Part shown: piece by piece, positions 16,245 through 27,153 of the stretch
How the letters are laid out: every line of letters starts with the position of its first letter
Position numbering within the stretch: position 1 is the first letter of the stretch
Source: Blastocatellia bacterium
GTDB taxonomy: Bacteria; Acidobacteriota; Blastocatellia; HR10
DNA: 47,421 bases
Assembly (NCBI GenBank): GCA_025055075.1
Contig: JANWYV010000035.1
Location: forward strand, 75,163 to 122,583
Direction: 5' to 3'
Notes under the pieces: model-generated
Told to the model about the DNA's origin: nothing
Databases searched by the model: none
What the model saw: the letters and a program-made list of their open reading frames with translations, nothing else
Made by a program: the position numbers and the translations under genes

Positions 16245-18716
16245 ATGGTCGCCTCTCATCCTCCTATGGACAGGTCCTCGCGCTCGCGCGTGGATGAAAT
16301 CCTGGGTCTTTTGCTGTTGGCCATCGGGGTGATCTTCTTGCTGAGCGTCCTCTCCTATCATCCGGAGGATCCCTCATGGAACGTGCTCACCTCTCGCTCC
16401 AGCGTCCAGAACAAGGTCGGGCGCGTCGGCGCATATCTGGCCGATTTCTGGCTTCAGATGCTCGGACTGGCTGCTTTTGGAGTTCCCGCGCTGCTCTTCG
16501 GCTGGGCGTGGGCGAAACTGCGATCGCGACCTCTTCGAGCGCCGCTGATGAAGGGCCTGGGTTGGATGGGCGTCTTGCTGGCCGGGGCGGGATTCCTGAG
16601 CGTACTTTTCCCCAAGGATTACGTTGTGTGGCCGACGGTTCGTCCCGGCGGAATGCTGGGAACGATGGTAGCGACACAGCTTGTGGCCATCTTGAATACG
16701 GTGGGGGCGGCTTTGGTGCTCGGCGTGACGCTGCTCCTCGCGCTCATGACCGTGGGGAATTTCTCCATCATCGCCGCTGGAGAGGCCGCCATTCGCGCCA
16801 TACGCCACCTCGTTGCTCGCTCCCCCAAGCCCATCGAGCCTGCTCCTGAAACACCAACGCCATCAACCCCGGGGTCCACGAGCACGCCGAAGCCGAAGAT
16901 CGTCGCTTGGGACACCCTCGACTTCGCGAAATCGGCGACGGCATCAGAGCGACCGGCCCCGCCTGAGGAACGAGCAACGGAACCCGCGCTCTCCCTTTCA
17001 GAAGCAGAGCTTGAGGCGAAACTGAGGACGCGCAGCCCCGTCCCTCCGGTGCCCGTGGATGTCGAAGAGATCATCGAACGTCGAGACCCATCGCCGATCC
17101 CGACCGCGCGACGCGAACGCGGCGAACCGGCGCGTCAAGCCGTAGCGGATCCCATTGCCGAGATGCTCTCAACGGCTTCGGTCCGAAGCGCCAAGCAAGT
17201 GGAAAAAGCCAGTCCCACGGAACGTTCTGGCGTGATGAACCGGAGTGGGCGATTCCAACTCCCCTCCACCGAGATGCTCATCGAACCTCCGCCCCCACAC
17301 GAACAGGCCCATGACGAGCTGATGCAACGCGCTGTTCTCCTGGCCGAGAAGTTCAAAGAATTCGGCATCACCGGCCATGTGCATCAGATCAGCCCCGGCC
17401 CGGTCGTGACGACCTTCGAGTTCAAACCCGATCCGGGGATCAAATACAGCCGCATCGTCAGTTTGGTCGAGGACCTTTGTCTGGCCCTCGAAGCCGAATC
17501 CATTCGCATTGATCGCATCCCTGGCAAGTCCACCATCGGCATCGAGGTCCCGAACAAGCATCGCGAGCTGATCCGACTGCGCGAGATCATTGAGTCGAAG
17601 AAATTCCAGGAATCCCGCTCTCGTCTGACGATCGCTTTGGGCAAGACGATTGATGGCGGAGTCTACATCAGTGACTTGGCGAAGATGCCACACCTTCTGA
17701 TCGCGGGAGCAACGGGCTCGGGCAAGTCCATGACGGTCAATTGCATCCTCGCTTCCATCCTCTTCAAAGCGACGCCCGAGGAAGCGCGGTTCATTCTCAT
17801 TGACCCGAAGCGCTTGGAATTGGGACTCTACGATGGCATTCCCCATTTGCTGGCGCCCATCGTCACCGATCCGAAACGCGCCGCCTATGCCTTGAAATGG
17901 GCGGTCGCGGAGATGGAGAACCGCTACAAACTGCTCGCGAGCTTCGGCGTGCGCAACATCGAGCAATTCAACCGCGAGATCCGCGATCTCACGGATCGGT
18001 CGTTTGCGCTGGGAAGCGGAGAGTCCGCTCGTCCGCTCCCGTACATCGTCATCATCATTGATGAACTGGCGGATTTGATGATGGTCGCCTCAAGCGAGGT
18101 CGAAGCGGCGATCACTCGCTTGGCGCAGATGGCACGGGCCGTCGGCATTCATCTCGTCCTGACGACGCAACGACCCTCGGTGGACGTCATTACAGGGCTC
18201 ATCAAGGCGAACTTCCCCTGCCGGATTGCCTTTCGCGTTTCCTCGAAGGTGGACTCGCGCACGATCCTCGACACCAACGGCGCTGAGGCCCTTCTGGGGC
18301 GCGGCGACATGCTCTTTCTGCCGCCCGGCTCTTCGCGCTTGGTGCGCGTGCATGGCGCGTTCCTCGAAGAGACGGAGATCAAGCGTCTGGTGGAGTTCCT
18401 GAAAGCCCAAGGTGCGCCGCAATACGATGAGACCGTCTTGATGTCGGACAAAGAGTATGCCGCCGCCCAAAGTGGGGGAGAGAAACGCGACGAGCTGTAC
18501 GAAGAAGCCCTTAAGATCGTCGTGGAGATGGGGCGCGCCTCCACCTCCGTTCTTCAACGCCGTTTGCGCATCGGCTACGGGCGCGCGGCTTCGATCATCG
18601 ACATGATGGAACGCGAGGGGTATGTGGAACCCGCTGATGGGCCGCGTCCGCGCGCCATCACCCGCAAGGCCCTCGAATTTCGCGAACGCCTCCGAGAGAT
18701 GGAAGCTGAGAGGTAG
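16245..18716 (+). CDS. ftsK: DNA translocase FtsK/SpoIIIE
   Basis: About 823 residues. Four membrane helices lie in the first ~175 residues, followed by a low-complexity Pro/Ser/Glu linker (about 190-360), the alpha/beta motor with Walker A GATGSGKS (488-495) and Walker B IIIDEL (about 602-607), and a C-terminal gamma winged-helix (about 750-820, with RRLRIGYGRAASIIDMMER) that reads KOPS-like DNA motifs. It moves chromosomes through the closing septum and activates XerCD at dif. The ATG at 16245 is preceded by a weak AAGAGG. A TTG at 16230 that overlaps the prfB stop is an alternative that would couple the two genes. Confidence 0.94.
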   Translation: MVASHPPMDRSSRSRVDEILGLLLLAIGVIFLLSVLSYHPEDPSWNVLTSRSSVQNKVGRVGAYLADFWLQMLGLAAFGVPALLFGWAWAKLRSRPLRAPLMKGLGWMGVLLAGAGFLSVLFPKDYVVWPTVRPGGMLGTMVATQLVAILNTVGAALVLGVTLLLALMTVGNFSIIAAGEAAIRAIRHLVARSPKPIEPAPETPTPSTPGSTSTPKPKIVAWDTLDFAKSATASERPAPPEERATEPALSLSEAELEAKLRTRSPVPPVPVDVEEIIERRDPSPIPTARRERGEPARQAVADPIAEMLSTASVRSAKQVEKASPTERSGVMNRSGRFQLPSTEMLIEPPPPHEQAHDELMQRAVLLAEKFKEFGITGHVHQISPGPVVTTFEFKPDPGIKYSRIVSLVEDLCLALEAESIRIDRIPGKSTIGIEVPNKHRELIRLREIIESKKFQESRSRLTIALGKTIDGGVYISDLAKMPHLLIAGATGSGKSMTVNCILASILFKATPEEARFILIDPKRLELGLYDGIPHLLAPIVTDPKRAAYALKWAVAEMENRYKLLASFGVRNIEQFNREIRDLTDRSFALGSGESARPLPYIVIIIDELADLMMVASSEVEAAITRLAQMARAVGIHLVLTTQRPSVDVITGLIKANFPCRIAFRVSSKVDSRTILDTNGAEALLGRGDMLFLPPGSSRLVRVHGAFLEETEIKRLVEFLKAQGAPQYDETVLMSDKEYAAAQSGGEKRDELYEEALKIVVEMGRASTSVLQRRLRIGYGRAASIIDMMEREGYVEPADGPRPRAITRKALEFRERLREMEAER

Positions 18717-18742
18717 AAAAGGTCCCGCCGACCCAGTATAAT
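18714..18742 (+). promoter_or_regulatory. Probable pckG promoter
   Basis: A perfect TATAAT at 18737-18742 lies 17 bases after TAGAAA (18714-18719), right at the end of ftsK. It would give a leader of about 175 bases before pckG. That leader contains no ORF with recognisable similarity. Confidence 0.5.
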
Positions 18743-18925
18743 TTTGCTGCAGCGGGTAATTCTGGAGTGCAGCGATGAAAGAGAGCGATAAGAGTCTCTG
18801 TGATTTCCTCATGGCTTTTTTCGCGGCGCCTCGGGCGAGAATCGTCTCTCTTCTCCTGACGGAGATCGCTCTCATCAAAAGCGCATCACAGGTTCGCTTT
18901 TTATCTCTTTTCAGGAGGCACTCAT

Positions 18926-20668
18926 ATGTGCAGCAAAGCCCTCAACGAATGGATCGAAGAAGTGGCGCGAACGACGCAGCCGGATCGCGTCATCTGGTGC
19001 GACGGATCGGAGAACGAATATCATGCCCTCATTGAGGGCATGCTCAGCGATGGAACGCTCTTGCGGCTCAACGAGCAGAAGTATCCCAATTGCTATCTGC
19101 ATCGCAGCCATCCAACGGACGTTGCTCGGACCGAACACCTGACGTTCATCTGCACGCCGAATCCGGAGGACGCTGGACCGACGAACAATTGGATGTCCCC
19201 GCAGGAGGCGCATGAGCGTGTGGGCTCCCTCTTTCGCGGTTGCATGAAGGGGAGAACGATGTACATCGTCCCCTATCTGATGGGGCCGCCCGATTCTCCC
19301 TTCAGCGAAGTCGGCGTCGAGGTGACCGATAGTCCGTATGTCGTCGTGAACATGCGCATCATGACGCGCATGGGAAAGATCGCGCTCGAACATCTTGGGG
19401 ATTCCGATCGCTTCGTCCGCGGCCTGCACTCGCTGGGCGACCTGAGTCCGGAACGCCGCTATATCTGCCATTTCCCTGAGGAGCGCGCCATCTGGAGCAT
19501 CGGCTCGGGATACGGCGGCAATGCGTTGCTCGGAAAGAAATGCCATTCGCTGCGCATCGCGAGCGTCGAGGCGCGGGATGAAGGATGGTTGGCCGAACAC
19601 ATGCTGATCATCGGAGTCGAGGATCCAGAGGGGAATGTGACGTATTTGGCCGGCGCCTTCCCGAGCGCTTGCGGGAAGACGAACCTCGCTATGCTCGTCC
19701 CTCCACCGGCCTTGGGTCGCTACAAGGTTTGGACCGTCGGCGATGACATCGCATGGCTGCGATTCGGGCCGGACGGCCGCCTCTGGGCGGTGAACCCGGA
19801 GACGGGATTCTTCGGCGTCGCTCCCGGCACGAGCATGAAGACGAATCCCAATGCGATGGTCGCGCTCTCGCGAAACTCTATCTTCACGAATGTGGCGCTG
19901 ACGCCGGAAGGGACGCCCTGGTGGGAGGGGATGAGCGACCCGCCGGAATTCGTCTACGATTGGCAGGGGAAGCCTTGGACGCCGGCCAGCGGTCGGCCAG
20001 CCGCTCATCCCAACGCGCGTTTCACGGCGCCAGCACGCCAATGTCCTTCGATCTCTCCGCGCTGGGAGGATCCGCAGGGGGTGCCGATCTCAGCAATTCT
20101 CTTTGGCGGACGACGAGCGCGCGTGGCTCCCCTCGTCTATGAGGCGTTCGATTGGGCGCACGGCGTCTTCGTTGGAGCGAGCATGGCCTCGGAGACCACG
20201 GCTGCCGCAATGGGAGAGATTGGCATCGTGCGGCGCGATCCCATGGCGATGTTGCCTTTCTGCGGTTACAACATGGCCGATTACTTTCGCCACTGGCTTC
20301 GGATGGGCACCCGGAGTTCGAAAATGCCCCGCATCTTTCACGTCAACTGGTTCCGCACGGATGAGAGCGGTCGGTTTCTCTGGCCGGGATTCGGCGAGAA
20401 CCTCCGCGTCCTCCTATGGATCATCGAACGAGTGAACGGACGTGGCGACGCCCAGGAGACGCCGATTGGCTATGTCCCCACGCCTCAAGCCCTCGATTTG
20501 GACGGGCTCGCGCTCTCGAAAGAAACGGTGCGGGAGTTGCTGCGCGTGGATCCCAACGAATGGCGTCAGGAAGCGGAAGCCATTGCCGAATTTTTCCGCC
20601 GATTCGGCAATCGCCTCCCTGAAGAGCTGTGGCAGCAGCATCGCCAGCTTATGCGTCGCTTGGGATGA
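18926..20668 (+). CDS. pckG: Phosphoenolpyruvate carboxykinase (GTP)
   Basis: 580 residues, GTP-dependent PEPCK type, not the shorter ATP type. The P-loop FPSACGKTN (245-253) includes the reactive cysteine C249. The substrate regions [20 protein letters not shown], and [13 protein letters not shown] are present, and GDDIAW follows for the metal. It converts oxaloacetate and GTP to PEP, CO2 and GDP, the first committed step of gluconeogenesis, or runs in reverse as an anaplerotic step. AGGAGG eight bases before the ATG supports the start. It ends in a hairpin terminator and has its own promoter, so it is probably monocistronic. Confidence 0.96.
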   Translation: MCSKALNEWIEEVARTTQPDRVIWCDGSENEYHALIEGMLSDGTLLRLNEQKYPNCYLHRSHPTDVARTEHLTFICTPNPEDAGPTNNWMSPQEAHERVGSLFRGCMKGRTMYIVPYLMGPPDSPFSEVGVEVTDSPYVVVNMRIMTRMGKIALEHLGDSDRFVRGLHSLGDLSPERRYICHFPEERAIWSIGSGYGGNALLGKKCHSLRIASVEARDEGWLAEHMLIIGVEDPEGNVTYLAGAFPSACGKTNLAMLVPPPALGRYKVWTVGDDIAWLRFGPDGRLWAVNPETGFFGVAPGTSMKTNPNAMVALSRNSIFTNVALTPEGTPWWEGMSDPPEFVYDWQGKPWTPASGRPAAHPNARFTAPARQCPSISPRWEDPQGVPISAILFGGRRARVAPLVYEAFDWAHGVFVGASMASETTAAAMGEIGIVRRDPMAMLPFCGYNMADYFRHWLRMGTRSSKMPRIFHVNWFRTDESGRFLWPGFGENLRVLLWIIERVNGRGDAQETPIGYVPTPQALDLDGLALSKETVRELLRVDPNEWRQEAEAIAEFFRRFGNRLPEELWQQHRQLMRRLG

Positions 20669-20675
20669 AGGACCC

Positions 20676-20709
20676 GCCCCTCACGAGGCTTGAATCCTCG
20701 GCGAGGGGC
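20676..20709 (+). terminator. Hairpin terminator after pckG
   Basis: GCCCCTC (20676-20682) pairs with GAGGGGC (20703-20709), with GAGG/CCTC nested inside as a second stem. It starts 8 bases after the pckG stop and is followed by CTTT only, so the U-tract is short. Confidence 0.5.
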
Positions 20710-20800
20710 CTTTGGTCCCCCGCCTGTAGGAGTCAAGCTCCTCCCATCTTCGGAAAAGGCATCCGTCATCGGGAGCGCAAATCCGTCGGGAGCGTCCCCC

Positions 20801-21448
20801 TCACTCCTTCCGTTCCGGACTGATGGAGATCTCGCTCACCTCTTTCTCAAAGGTCGGACCTTCGACGAAGAGATAGTAGGCCACGCCCACCAACACGAGG
20901 ACAACCAGGATGGCGATCACCACGATATACCACGGGAGCCCGTAAGGCATGAGCAGGAGGAACGGTCCAATGATCACCAATCCCAATCCCGTCGCGACCG
21001 AAGCCCGCACAAGAGGAGTTTCCTCCGCTGGCGTTCGCAGGCGCTCCCCAATCAGCGCCCCAGCCACCGTCACGACAATACCAATGGCGATCGTGATCAG
21101 GAAGGACATCCACGCTCCCGCCCTCGCGAAGGAGACCAGGAAGATGGTCTCCGGTGCTCCGCTCAAGACGGCGAGCGAGGTTACGACCATCGCCCCAAGG
21201 GCCGTGACGACCGGCTCCCCCAAGATGACGCGCTCTTGCATGAGGCCGAGGATCAAGCCACCGATGAAGTAACTTCCCAGCGTGATGGCCAAGAACAAAG
21301 GATTCCCAAATCGCAGCGTCGCCATCAGCGGTTCCGATTCTGCTTCCGCGATGCGCTGCGCATAGAGCGAGATCAAAGTCCCAATGACCAGATGCATCCC
21401 CACGATGACGGCCATGCTGATCAGGACTCTCTTCACTCCGCCCCTCAT
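20801..21448 (-). CDS. Integral membrane protein of unknown function
   Basis: 215 residues with about six hydrophobic helices, for example VLISMAVIVGMHLVIGTLI, ITLGSYFIGGLILGLM, VVTALGAMVVTSLAVL, FLITIAIGIVVTVAGALIG, and two more near the C-terminus ending in an acidic tail. I do not recognise a family, and no catalytic or transport motif stands out. Two adjacent ATGs exist (21451 and 21448); the second has the better distance to the GGGGAGGGG. It is the last gene of the tig-clpP-clpX-engB-rho run, 94 bases after rho. Confidence 0.7.
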   Translation of the reverse strand: MRGGVKRVLISMAVIVGMHLVIGTLISLYAQRIAEAESEPLMATLRFGNPLFLAITLGSYFIGGLILGLMQERVILGEPVVTALGAMVVTSLAVLSGAPETIFLVSFARAGAWMSFLITIAIGIVVTVAGALIGERLRTPAEETPLVRASVATGLGLVIIGPFLLLMPYGLPWYIVVIAILVVLVLVGVAYYLFVEGPTFEKEVSEISISPERKE

Positions 21449-21542
21449 CATCCCCTCCCCTCGGGATCTCCTCCACGCAGATCCGGCGAGATCATAAATC
21501 CCCGTCTCGCCCCCTGTCAATCGCAAGCGCGCCGAGAGAAAT

Positions 21543-22802
21543 TCAATCGAGATTTTGCATGGAGGCGAGGAATTCGGCATTCGAGCGGGTCTTACTCAGC
21601 TTCTCCAAGAGCAGCTCCATCGCCTCCACGGGTGAGAGCTGGCTGAGGATACGTCTCAGGACGAAGATGCGATTGAGGTCGTCAGGTGGAATGAGCAGCT
21701 CCTCCTTCCGCGTGCCCGAACGCAAGATGTCAATGGCTGGGAAGATGCGCTTATCCACGAGGCGACGATCGAGATGAATCTCCATGTTGCCCGTTCCCTT
21801 GAACTCCTCGAAGATGACGTCGTCCATGCGCGATCCCGTATCAATAAGCGCTGTGGCGAGAATCGTGAGTGAGCCTCCTTCCTCAATATTGCGCGCGGCT
21901 CCGAAGAAGCGCTTGGGATAGCGCAAGGCATTCGCTTCGATGCCGCCCGAGAGGACTCTCCCCGAGGAGGGAACTGTGGCGTTATACGCGCGCGCCAGCC
22001 GCGTGATCGAGTCTAGGAGGATGACGACGTCGCGTCCATGCTCGACCAATCGCTTCGCCTTCTCGAGGACCATCTCAGCTACTTGGATATGGCGCGTCGC
22101 CGGTTCATCGAAGGTGGAGCTGATGACCTCTCCGTGAACCGAGCGCACCATATCGGTCACCTCCTCGGGGCGCTCGTCAATCAGGAGGACGATGAGGATG
22201 ATCTCTGGATGATTCCGCGTGATGGAATTCGCGATGTTCTGCAAGAGCATCGTCTTGCCCGCTCGTGGTGGAGAAACGATCAATCCCCGCTGTCCCTTTC
22301 CGATCGGCGTCAATAGGTCTAAGACGCGCGCCGAGAGATTCTCCGGCCCCACCTCCATCCGAATCCGCTCGCACGGATAGAGCGGAGTGAGATGATCGAA
22401 AGGGATCTTCTCCCGATGCCATTCTGGCGGCTCGTGGTTGATCGCCTCCACCTTGAGGAGCGCGAAATATCGCTCGCCGTTGCCGGGCGGACGCACCTGT
22501 CCGGCGACGACATCGCCCGTGCGCAGATGGAATCGCCGAATCTGCGATGGGGAGACGTACACGTCCTCCGGACTCGGCAGATACTGATGTTCGGGCGAAC
22601 GCAGGAACCCGAATCCTTCGGGGAGACATTCGAGCACGCCCTCGACGAAGAGGAGGCCGTGGCGCTCGGCCTGCGCTTGAAGGATCTTGAAGATCAACTC
22701 GTGCTTGCGGAGATCCCTCGCGTTTGGGACGCCGAGGTCCTCGGCGATTCGCGCCAGCCGCGAGAGACTCAACTCCCTCAAGCCATTGATGTCCAGGGTC
22801 AT
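21543..22802 (-). CDS. rho: Transcription termination factor Rho
   Basis: 419 residues. An N-terminal helical domain ([18 protein letters not shown]) is followed by the RNA-binding cold-shock-like domain with GFGFLR (63-68), then the hexameric RecA-type motor: Walker A SPPRAGKT (177-184), the R loop in [24 protein letters not shown], and Walker [16 protein letters not shown]. Rho threads RNA and releases RNA polymerase. GGGGG upstream of the ATG serves as ribosome site. It follows engB by 48 bases on the same strand and is probably in one operon with it. The N-terminal region lacks the long insertion seen in Actinobacteria or Bacteroidetes. Confidence 0.98.
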   Translation of the reverse strand: MTLDINGLRELSLSRLARIAEDLGVPNARDLRKHELIFKILQAQAERHGLLFVEGVLECLPEGFGFLRSPEHQYLPSPEDVYVSPSQIRRFHLRTGDVVAGQVRPPGNGERYFALLKVEAINHEPPEWHREKIPFDHLTPLYPCERIRMEVGPENLSARVLDLLTPIGKGQRGLIVSPPRAGKTMLLQNIANSITRNHPEIILIVLLIDERPEEVTDMVRSVHGEVISSTFDEPATRHIQVAEMVLEKAKRLVEHGRDVVILLDSITRLARAYNATVPSSGRVLSGGIEANALRYPKRFFGAARNIEEGGSLTILATALIDTGSRMDDVIFEEFKGTGNMEIHLDRRLVDKRIFPAIDILRSGTRKEELLIPPDDLNRIFVLRRILSQLSPVEAMELLLEKLSKTRSNAEFLASMQNLD

Positions 22803-22850
22803 AGGCGATCCCCCTTTCTCCGCACGACAAGCGCGTGGCCACCCCCTCGC

Positions 22851-23441
22851 CTAACGAGATGGCAGGCGAGCCAAGGCCTCCTCGATCTCCCGCCACACGG
22901 CCTCGCGACCGAATCCCGTCCGCGCCGAGTATGGGATGATCACCACAGAAGGGAAGACGCGCGCCGCGCGCTCCACCGAGCGCTTCACTTCATTCGTCGA
23001 GAGCTTATCCGCCTTGGTCAATAGGACAATGTACGGCAGCCGATGAAATTCCAACCATTCGCGCATCTGGAGATCCAAGGGGGTCGGCTCATGACGCGCA
23101 TCTACGATGAGCACGGAGAGGCGAATTTGGGGGCGATTCTCCAAATAGCCCTCGATCAACCGCCGCCACGCCCGACGCAAGGAGTGGGGGACTTCGGCGT
23201 ATCCATATCCCGGTAAGTCCACGAAGTAGAAGCGCTCGTTGATCGCATAGAAATGGATGCCGCGCGTCCGTCCCGGAGTAGAGCTGACGCGCGCCAGATG
23301 AGACTTCTGCAACAGACTGTTAATCACGCTCGATTTCCCGACGTTCGAGCGCCCGAGGAAAACGATCTCCGGCTTCTCATCTCGCGGGAGATCTTCCAGC
23401 CGATAGACGCTCGCATGGAAGCGCGCGGACGCGATCTTCAT
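22851..23441 (-). CDS. engB: Ribosome biogenesis GTPase EngB (YsxC/YihA)
   Basis: 196 residues, the usual size. All GTPase motifs are visible: G1 GRSNVGKSS (30-38), G2 threonine in STPGRTRG, G3 DLPGYGYAEV, G4 TKADKL and G5 SA in YSARTGFG. It helps 50S subunit assembly and is essential in many bacteria. GAGG five bases from the ATG supports the start. The usual neighbour between clpX and engB, lon, is missing here; a decayed stretch occupies the place instead. Confidence 0.96.
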   Translation of the reverse strand: MKIASARFHASVYRLEDLPRDEKPEIVFLGRSNVGKSSVINSLLQKSHLARVSSTPGRTRGIHFYAINERFYFVDLPGYGYAEVPHSLRRAWRRLIEGYLENRPQIRLSVLIVDARHEPTPLDLQMREWLEFHRLPYIVLLTKADKLSTNEVKRSVERAARVFPSVVIIPYSARTGFGREAVWREIEEALARLPSR

Positions 23442-23449
23442 AGCCGCCT

Positions 23450-23660
23450 CGGGTGAGGGCGAAGGCGCCCTCGTCTTCTCACCAGATTGAGATCGGCTTT
23501 TGCAAGCGTCGAAGACATCGGGATCGAGACCGACCGCTCAACGGTCTCCTTCGTCCCGACGCGACCACCATGCCCAGGAACGATCCCGCTTCGCTGATGG
23601 GAACGCGCAGGCGATGGATCACCGCCTTGGACACCCAACTGTTGAGCGCGCGCATAGGGG
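23450..23660 (-). pseudogene. Possible remnant of a metallo-beta-lactamase-fold gene
   Basis: The 239-base gap between clpX and engB has no intact ORF, but read on the minus strand in two frames it recalls the C-terminal part of MBL-fold hydrolases. One frame gives RALNSWVSKAVIHRLR; another gives IVPGHGGRVGTKETVERS, where PGHG is the typical zinc-ligand motif followed by a G-T-K-x-x-V-E helix start. Several frameshifts separate the pieces. This is a visual resemblance only. Confidence 0.3.
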
Positions 23661-23680
23661 AACGGATCGCGCCCGACCGA

Positions 23681-24925
23681 TCACCCCGCCTTCTTCTCCA
23701 GAAGCGGAAACATGACGCATCGTTTCTCGACCATCTCGCGCGTGACGACGAACTCCCGGATCTTCTTCTGCGCCGGCAGCAGATACATGGCATCCAGCAT
23801 CAGCTCTTCCAAGATCATGCGGAGGCCGCGAGCGCCGACTTTGCGCCGGAAGGCCTCGCGCGCGATGGCCTGCAAGGCATCTTCGGTGAAGCGCAGCTTC
23901 ACGTTGTCGAACTCGAACTGCTTCTGATACTGCTTGATGATGGCATTCTTGGGCTTGGTGAGGATCTCCACCAGAGCGGCCTCGTCCAGCTCATGCAAGG
24001 TGGCGATCACCGGAAGCCGCCCGACGAATTCCGGGATGAGGCCGAACTTGATCAAATCCTCCGGCTGCACATGCGCGAGGATGTTCTCCCGCTGTCGTTC
24101 GGCGGCCGTACGAATCTCCGCGCGAAAGCCCACCGAACGTCCGCCCAAACGCCGCTCGATGATCTTCTCCAACCCGACGAAGGTCCCCCCGCAGATGAAG
24201 AGGATGTTCGTCGTATCTACGGGAATGAACTCCTGATGAGGGTGCTTGCGCCCTCCATAGGGAGGAACGTTCGCAATGGTACCTTCGAGAATTTTCAGAA
24301 GAGCCTGTTGCACGCCCTCGCCAGAGACGTCGCGCGTGATCGAAGGGCTATCATCTTTTTTAGCGATCTTATCCACCTCGTCAATGTAGATGATGCCGCA
24401 TTGCGCCCGCTCGACGTCACCATTGGCCGCCTGAACCAATCGCAAGATGATGTTCTCTACATCCTCGCCCACATAGCCGGCCTCGGTCAGCGTCGTCGCA
24501 TCCGCGATGGCGAAGGGGACGTCGAGCATCTTCGCGAGCGTCTGCGCGAGCAGGGTCTTGCCCGTGCCCGTGGGCCCGATGAGCAGGATATTGCTCTTTT
24601 GGATCTCCACATCGCTCGTGGTCCGATTCATGAGGACGCGTTTATAATGCTGATAGACCGCGACGGCGAGCTTCTTCTTCGCCTCCTCTTGCCCGATGAC
24701 GTATTGGTCGAGGAATTCTTTGATCTCCGTCGGCTTGGGAAGCTTAGGCTGCGGAGGGGGCTCGATAACGTCGGAGAGGACGGTGTTCTCGCACATGAGC
24801 GCGTTGCAAATCTCGACGCACTCGTTGCAGATGTAGACGTTCGGTCCCGCGATCAGTTTCTTCACCTCGTTCTGGAATCGTCCGCAGAAAGAGCATCGCG
24901 CCACCTCCCCAGTTTTTCGCACCAT
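23681..24925 (-). CDS. clpX: ATP-dependent Clp protease ATP-binding subunit ClpX
   Basis: 414 residues. N-terminal zinc-binding domain with C11, C14, C33, C36; Walker A GPTGTGKT (117-124); Walker B IYIDE (179-183); pore-1 loop GYVGE; pore-2 RKH; and sensor 2 GARGLR. The ClpP-docking loop reads VGF where E. coli has IGF. ClpX unfolds tagged proteins and feeds them to ClpP; clpP is directly upstream, with tig before it, the common order. AAGGAG precedes the ATG. A second, more divergent ClpX lies at 27298-28494. This copy is the canonical one by zinc-domain spacing and by context. Confidence 0.97.
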   Translation of the reverse strand: MVRKTGEVARCSFCGRFQNEVKKLIAGPNVYICNECVEICNALMCENTVLSDVIEPPPQPKLPKPTEIKEFLDQYVIGQEEAKKKLAVAVYQHYKRVLMNRTTSDVEIQKSNILLIGPTGTGKTLLAQTLAKMLDVPFAIADATTLTEAGYVGEDVENIILRLVQAANGDVERAQCGIIYIDEVDKIAKKDDSPSITRDVSGEGVQQALLKILEGTIANVPPYGGRKHPHQEFIPVDTTNILFICGGTFVGLEKIIERRLGGRSVGFRAEIRTAAERQRENILAHVQPEDLIKFGLIPEFVGRLPVIATLHELDEAALVEILTKPKNAIIKQYQKQFEFDNVKLRFTEDALQAIAREAFRRKVGARGLRMILEELMLDAMYLLPAQKKIREFVVTREMVEKRCVMFPLLEKKAG

Positions 24926-25006
24926 GGGTTCCTCTCCTTGCTCATGAATTTCCCTAGGCCTGCGCTCGCGCCACCATCCCCTCCTGGCTATCGGCGAGGC
25001 CTCACC

Positions 25007-25627
25007 TCAGGTCTCTCCGCGATGGGTGATGACGTGGTCAATGATGCCGTAGCTGACGGCCTGCTCCGCCGTCATGATCAGATCGCGCTCCACATCCCGC
25101 TCGATGACCTCCAAAGGCTGGCCCGTATGTCGAGCCAGGATCGAGGAGATCAACCGTCGCATGCGCAAGATCTCCTCAGCGGCGATCTTAATATCGGTCG
25201 CCTGTCCGGAAATCCCTCCCGCATGAGGCTGATGAATGAGAATGCGTGAGTTCGGCAGAGCGAATCGCTTCCCTTTCGCTCCTCCGGCTAAGAGCACGGC
25301 CGCCATCGAGGCCGCCTGTCCGACGCAGATCGTCTGCACATCGGGGCGGATGAACTGCATCGTATCGTAGATGGCCAGTCCGGCCGTGATCGAGCCTCCG
25401 GGACTATTGATGTAGAGGGAAATGTCGCGATCCGGGTCCTCAGCCTCCAGAAAGAGCAACTGAGCGATCACTAGGTTCGCGACCGTATCATCAATGGGCG
25501 TGCCGATGAAGATGATGTTGTCCTTGAGCAAACGAGAGAAGATGTCATAGGCGCGTTCCCCTCGACTCGTTTGCTCGACGACCATGGGAATCAACGCATC
25601 GTAATCCGTGTATCGCATACCCCTCAT
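25007..25627 (-). CDS. clpP: ATP-dependent Clp protease proteolytic subunit
   Basis: 206 residues. The catalytic serine S107 lies in GQAASMAA and the histidine H132 in LIHQPHAGG; the aspartate is in the ERDVERD stretch (D178 most likely). A short N-terminal propeptide-like part precedes [19 protein letters not shown]. It forms the 14-mer peptidase that works with ClpX. The ATG overlaps the tig stop codon as ATGA, so translation is coupled to trigger factor; a second ATG three codons in is also possible. Only one clpP is present in this window although there are two clpX genes. Confidence 0.97.
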   Translation of the reverse strand: MRGMRYTDYDALIPMVVEQTSRGERAYDIFSRLLKDNIIFIGTPIDDTVANLVIAQLLFLEAEDPDRDISLYINSPGGSITAGLAIYDTMQFIRPDVQTICVGQAASMAAVLLAGGAKGKRFALPNSRILIHQPHAGGISGQATDIKIAAEEILRMRRLISSILARHTGQPLEVIERDVERDLIMTAEQAVSYGIIDHVITHRGET

Positions 25628-26934
25628 TCCTGCTCTTCCTCGGCCGGGGGAGCCACTTCGGTCTCCACCTCGGCAGCCGCCACGACGACCTCCAACGCCT
25701 TTCGTCTCCGAATCTCGTTTCTGATGGTATCGAGCCCCCCCTCCTTTGTCAAGCGGCTCCTCAATTCCGATGCCGGCATCTGCCGCTCAGCAGCCCAACG
25801 TGCGATCTCCGCTTCGACCTCAGCATCGCTCGCTTCGATCCCCTCTTGTTCGGCGATCCGATCCAAGATCAGCATCGCGCGCACATCACGCGCCGCTTCT
25901 TCGACCCGACGACGCGCGATCTGCTCCCAATCGAGGGACGCCGCGGCTGGCGCTTCCCCGGACGCCGCCAGCGCCCGCGCCAAGCGCTGCAAGCGCTCAC
26001 GGGCCAGGCGTTCCACCACCGTCGGCGGGACCTCGAAGGGATGTTCCTGGAGGAGCCGATCTAGAAGCTGCTCGCGCAAGGCGGCCTCTGCTTCCGCCGC
26101 ATGTCGTCGCTCCAATTCCTGTCGGATCAGCTCGCGCAGCTCGTCCAATGTCTCCGCCCGCTGACTCACCATTTGCGCGAATTCATCATCCAGCTCTGGG
26201 ACCTCCTTATGCCGCGCCTCCGTCACGCTGACCGTATACCGAATCGTCTTCCCCGAATCGGCCGGCAGCGAGAAAGTCTTCTCTTGTCCGACCATCAAAC
26301 CTACCACCTCTCGCGCGAACGGATCCTCACTCACTTGTTCTGGTGTCAGCTCCAATGTCAACTCCTCTCGATCGAGAAGACGACGAATGAACTTCCCCTC
26401 CGCATCTCTCTCTTCGGCTGTGACGAGCAGCGTGACTTGATCCCCAATCTCCACCGGTCGACCTTCGACAGGGACCAAAACGGCATGGGCTTGGCGTAGT
26501 CGCTCGAGGGCTTCTTCGATCTCCTGATCGGTTACCGGACGCACGCGTTTGACAGCTCGCAACCCTCGATAGGCGCGCACTTCGATGTGAGGGAAGATCT
26601 CGACGATCGCCCGCATGCGGAGCGGTTCTGTGTCCGAGATGGCGAAATCGGCGATCTCCGGCCTGGCAGCCAATCGCCATTGATGGAGGGAGAGGGCATG
26701 CTCGATCAATTGGGGGATCAATCGGCGTTGCAGCTCTTCCTGGGCTTCCCGCTTGAATCGCTGCCGAGCCACCGAGAGGGGCACGCGCCCCGGTCGAAAT
26801 CCGGGAATGGTCAAACGCCGTGCGAACTCGTTATAGACGCTCTCCAGCTCCGCGCGAACTTCCTCGGCCGGCAACTCGATGAACAGCTCTTTCCGGCATT
26901 CGGAGATGTCCCGGACCTCAACCTTCGGCGCCAT
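25624..26934 (-). CDS. tig: Trigger factor, ribosome-associated chaperone
   Basis: 436 residues. The ribosome-docking signature GFRPGRVP (45-52) is in the N-terminal domain; a PPIase-like FKBP domain follows (about 155-240, starting IGDQVTL), and the helical C-terminal chaperone arms include long Ala/Glu/Arg-rich helices. The tail is acidic ([10 protein letters not shown]). It binds nascent chains at the exit tunnel. AAGG six bases before the ATG supports the start. It leads the clpP-clpX operon, and two tRNA genes lie just upstream on the same strand. Confidence 0.96.
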   Translation of the reverse strand: MAPKVEVRDISECRKELFIELPAEEVRAELESVYNEFARRLTIPGFRPGRVPLSVARQRFKREAQEELQRRLIPQLIEHALSLHQWRLAARPEIADFAISDTEPLRMRAIVEIFPHIEVRAYRGLRAVKRVRPVTDQEIEEALERLRQAHAVLVPVEGRPVEIGDQVTLLVTAEERDAEGKFIRRLLDREELTLELTPEQVSEDPFAREVVGLMVGQEKTFSLPADSGKTIRYTVSVTEARHKEVPELDDEFAQMVSQRAETLDELRELIRQELERRHAAEAEAALREQLLDRLLQEHPFEVPPTVVERLARERLQRLARALAASGEAPAAASLDWEQIARRRVEEAARDVRAMLILDRIAEQEGIEASDAEVEAEIARWAAERQMPASELRSRLTKEGGLDTIRNEIRRRKALEVVVAAAEVETEVAPPAEEEQE

Positions 26935-27054
26935 CGTGAACCTTCAACTCCCGTTCTTTCTCGACCAGCAAAAACCCGTTCACCTTCTCAAAGGAACCAA
27001 ACGCCGCTCTTCTTTTGGATCGCGTCGAATGGAGACCGGGAAGGACCTGCATCG

Positions 27055-27140
27055 TGGTGCGAAAGGGGGGATTCGAACCCCCACGGCACGAGGCCACCAG
27101 ATCCTAAGTCTGGCGCGTCTCCCAGTTCCGCCACTTTCGC
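27055..27140 (-). tRNA. tRNA-Leu (anticodon TAG)
   Basis: Acceptor stem GCGAAAG pairs with CTTTCGC, followed by A and an encoded CCA (27055-27057). The anticodon loop is CTTAGGA, giving TAG for CUA codons. A long variable arm and the TTCGAAT T-loop fit a class II leucine tRNA. Confidence 0.95.
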
Positions 27141-27153
27141 AAAGGTGGGACAC

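Noticed and set aside
18775-19035. Small plus-strand ORF before pckG
   Set aside because: It overlaps the start of pckG in another frame, has no Shine-Dalgarno and no family features.
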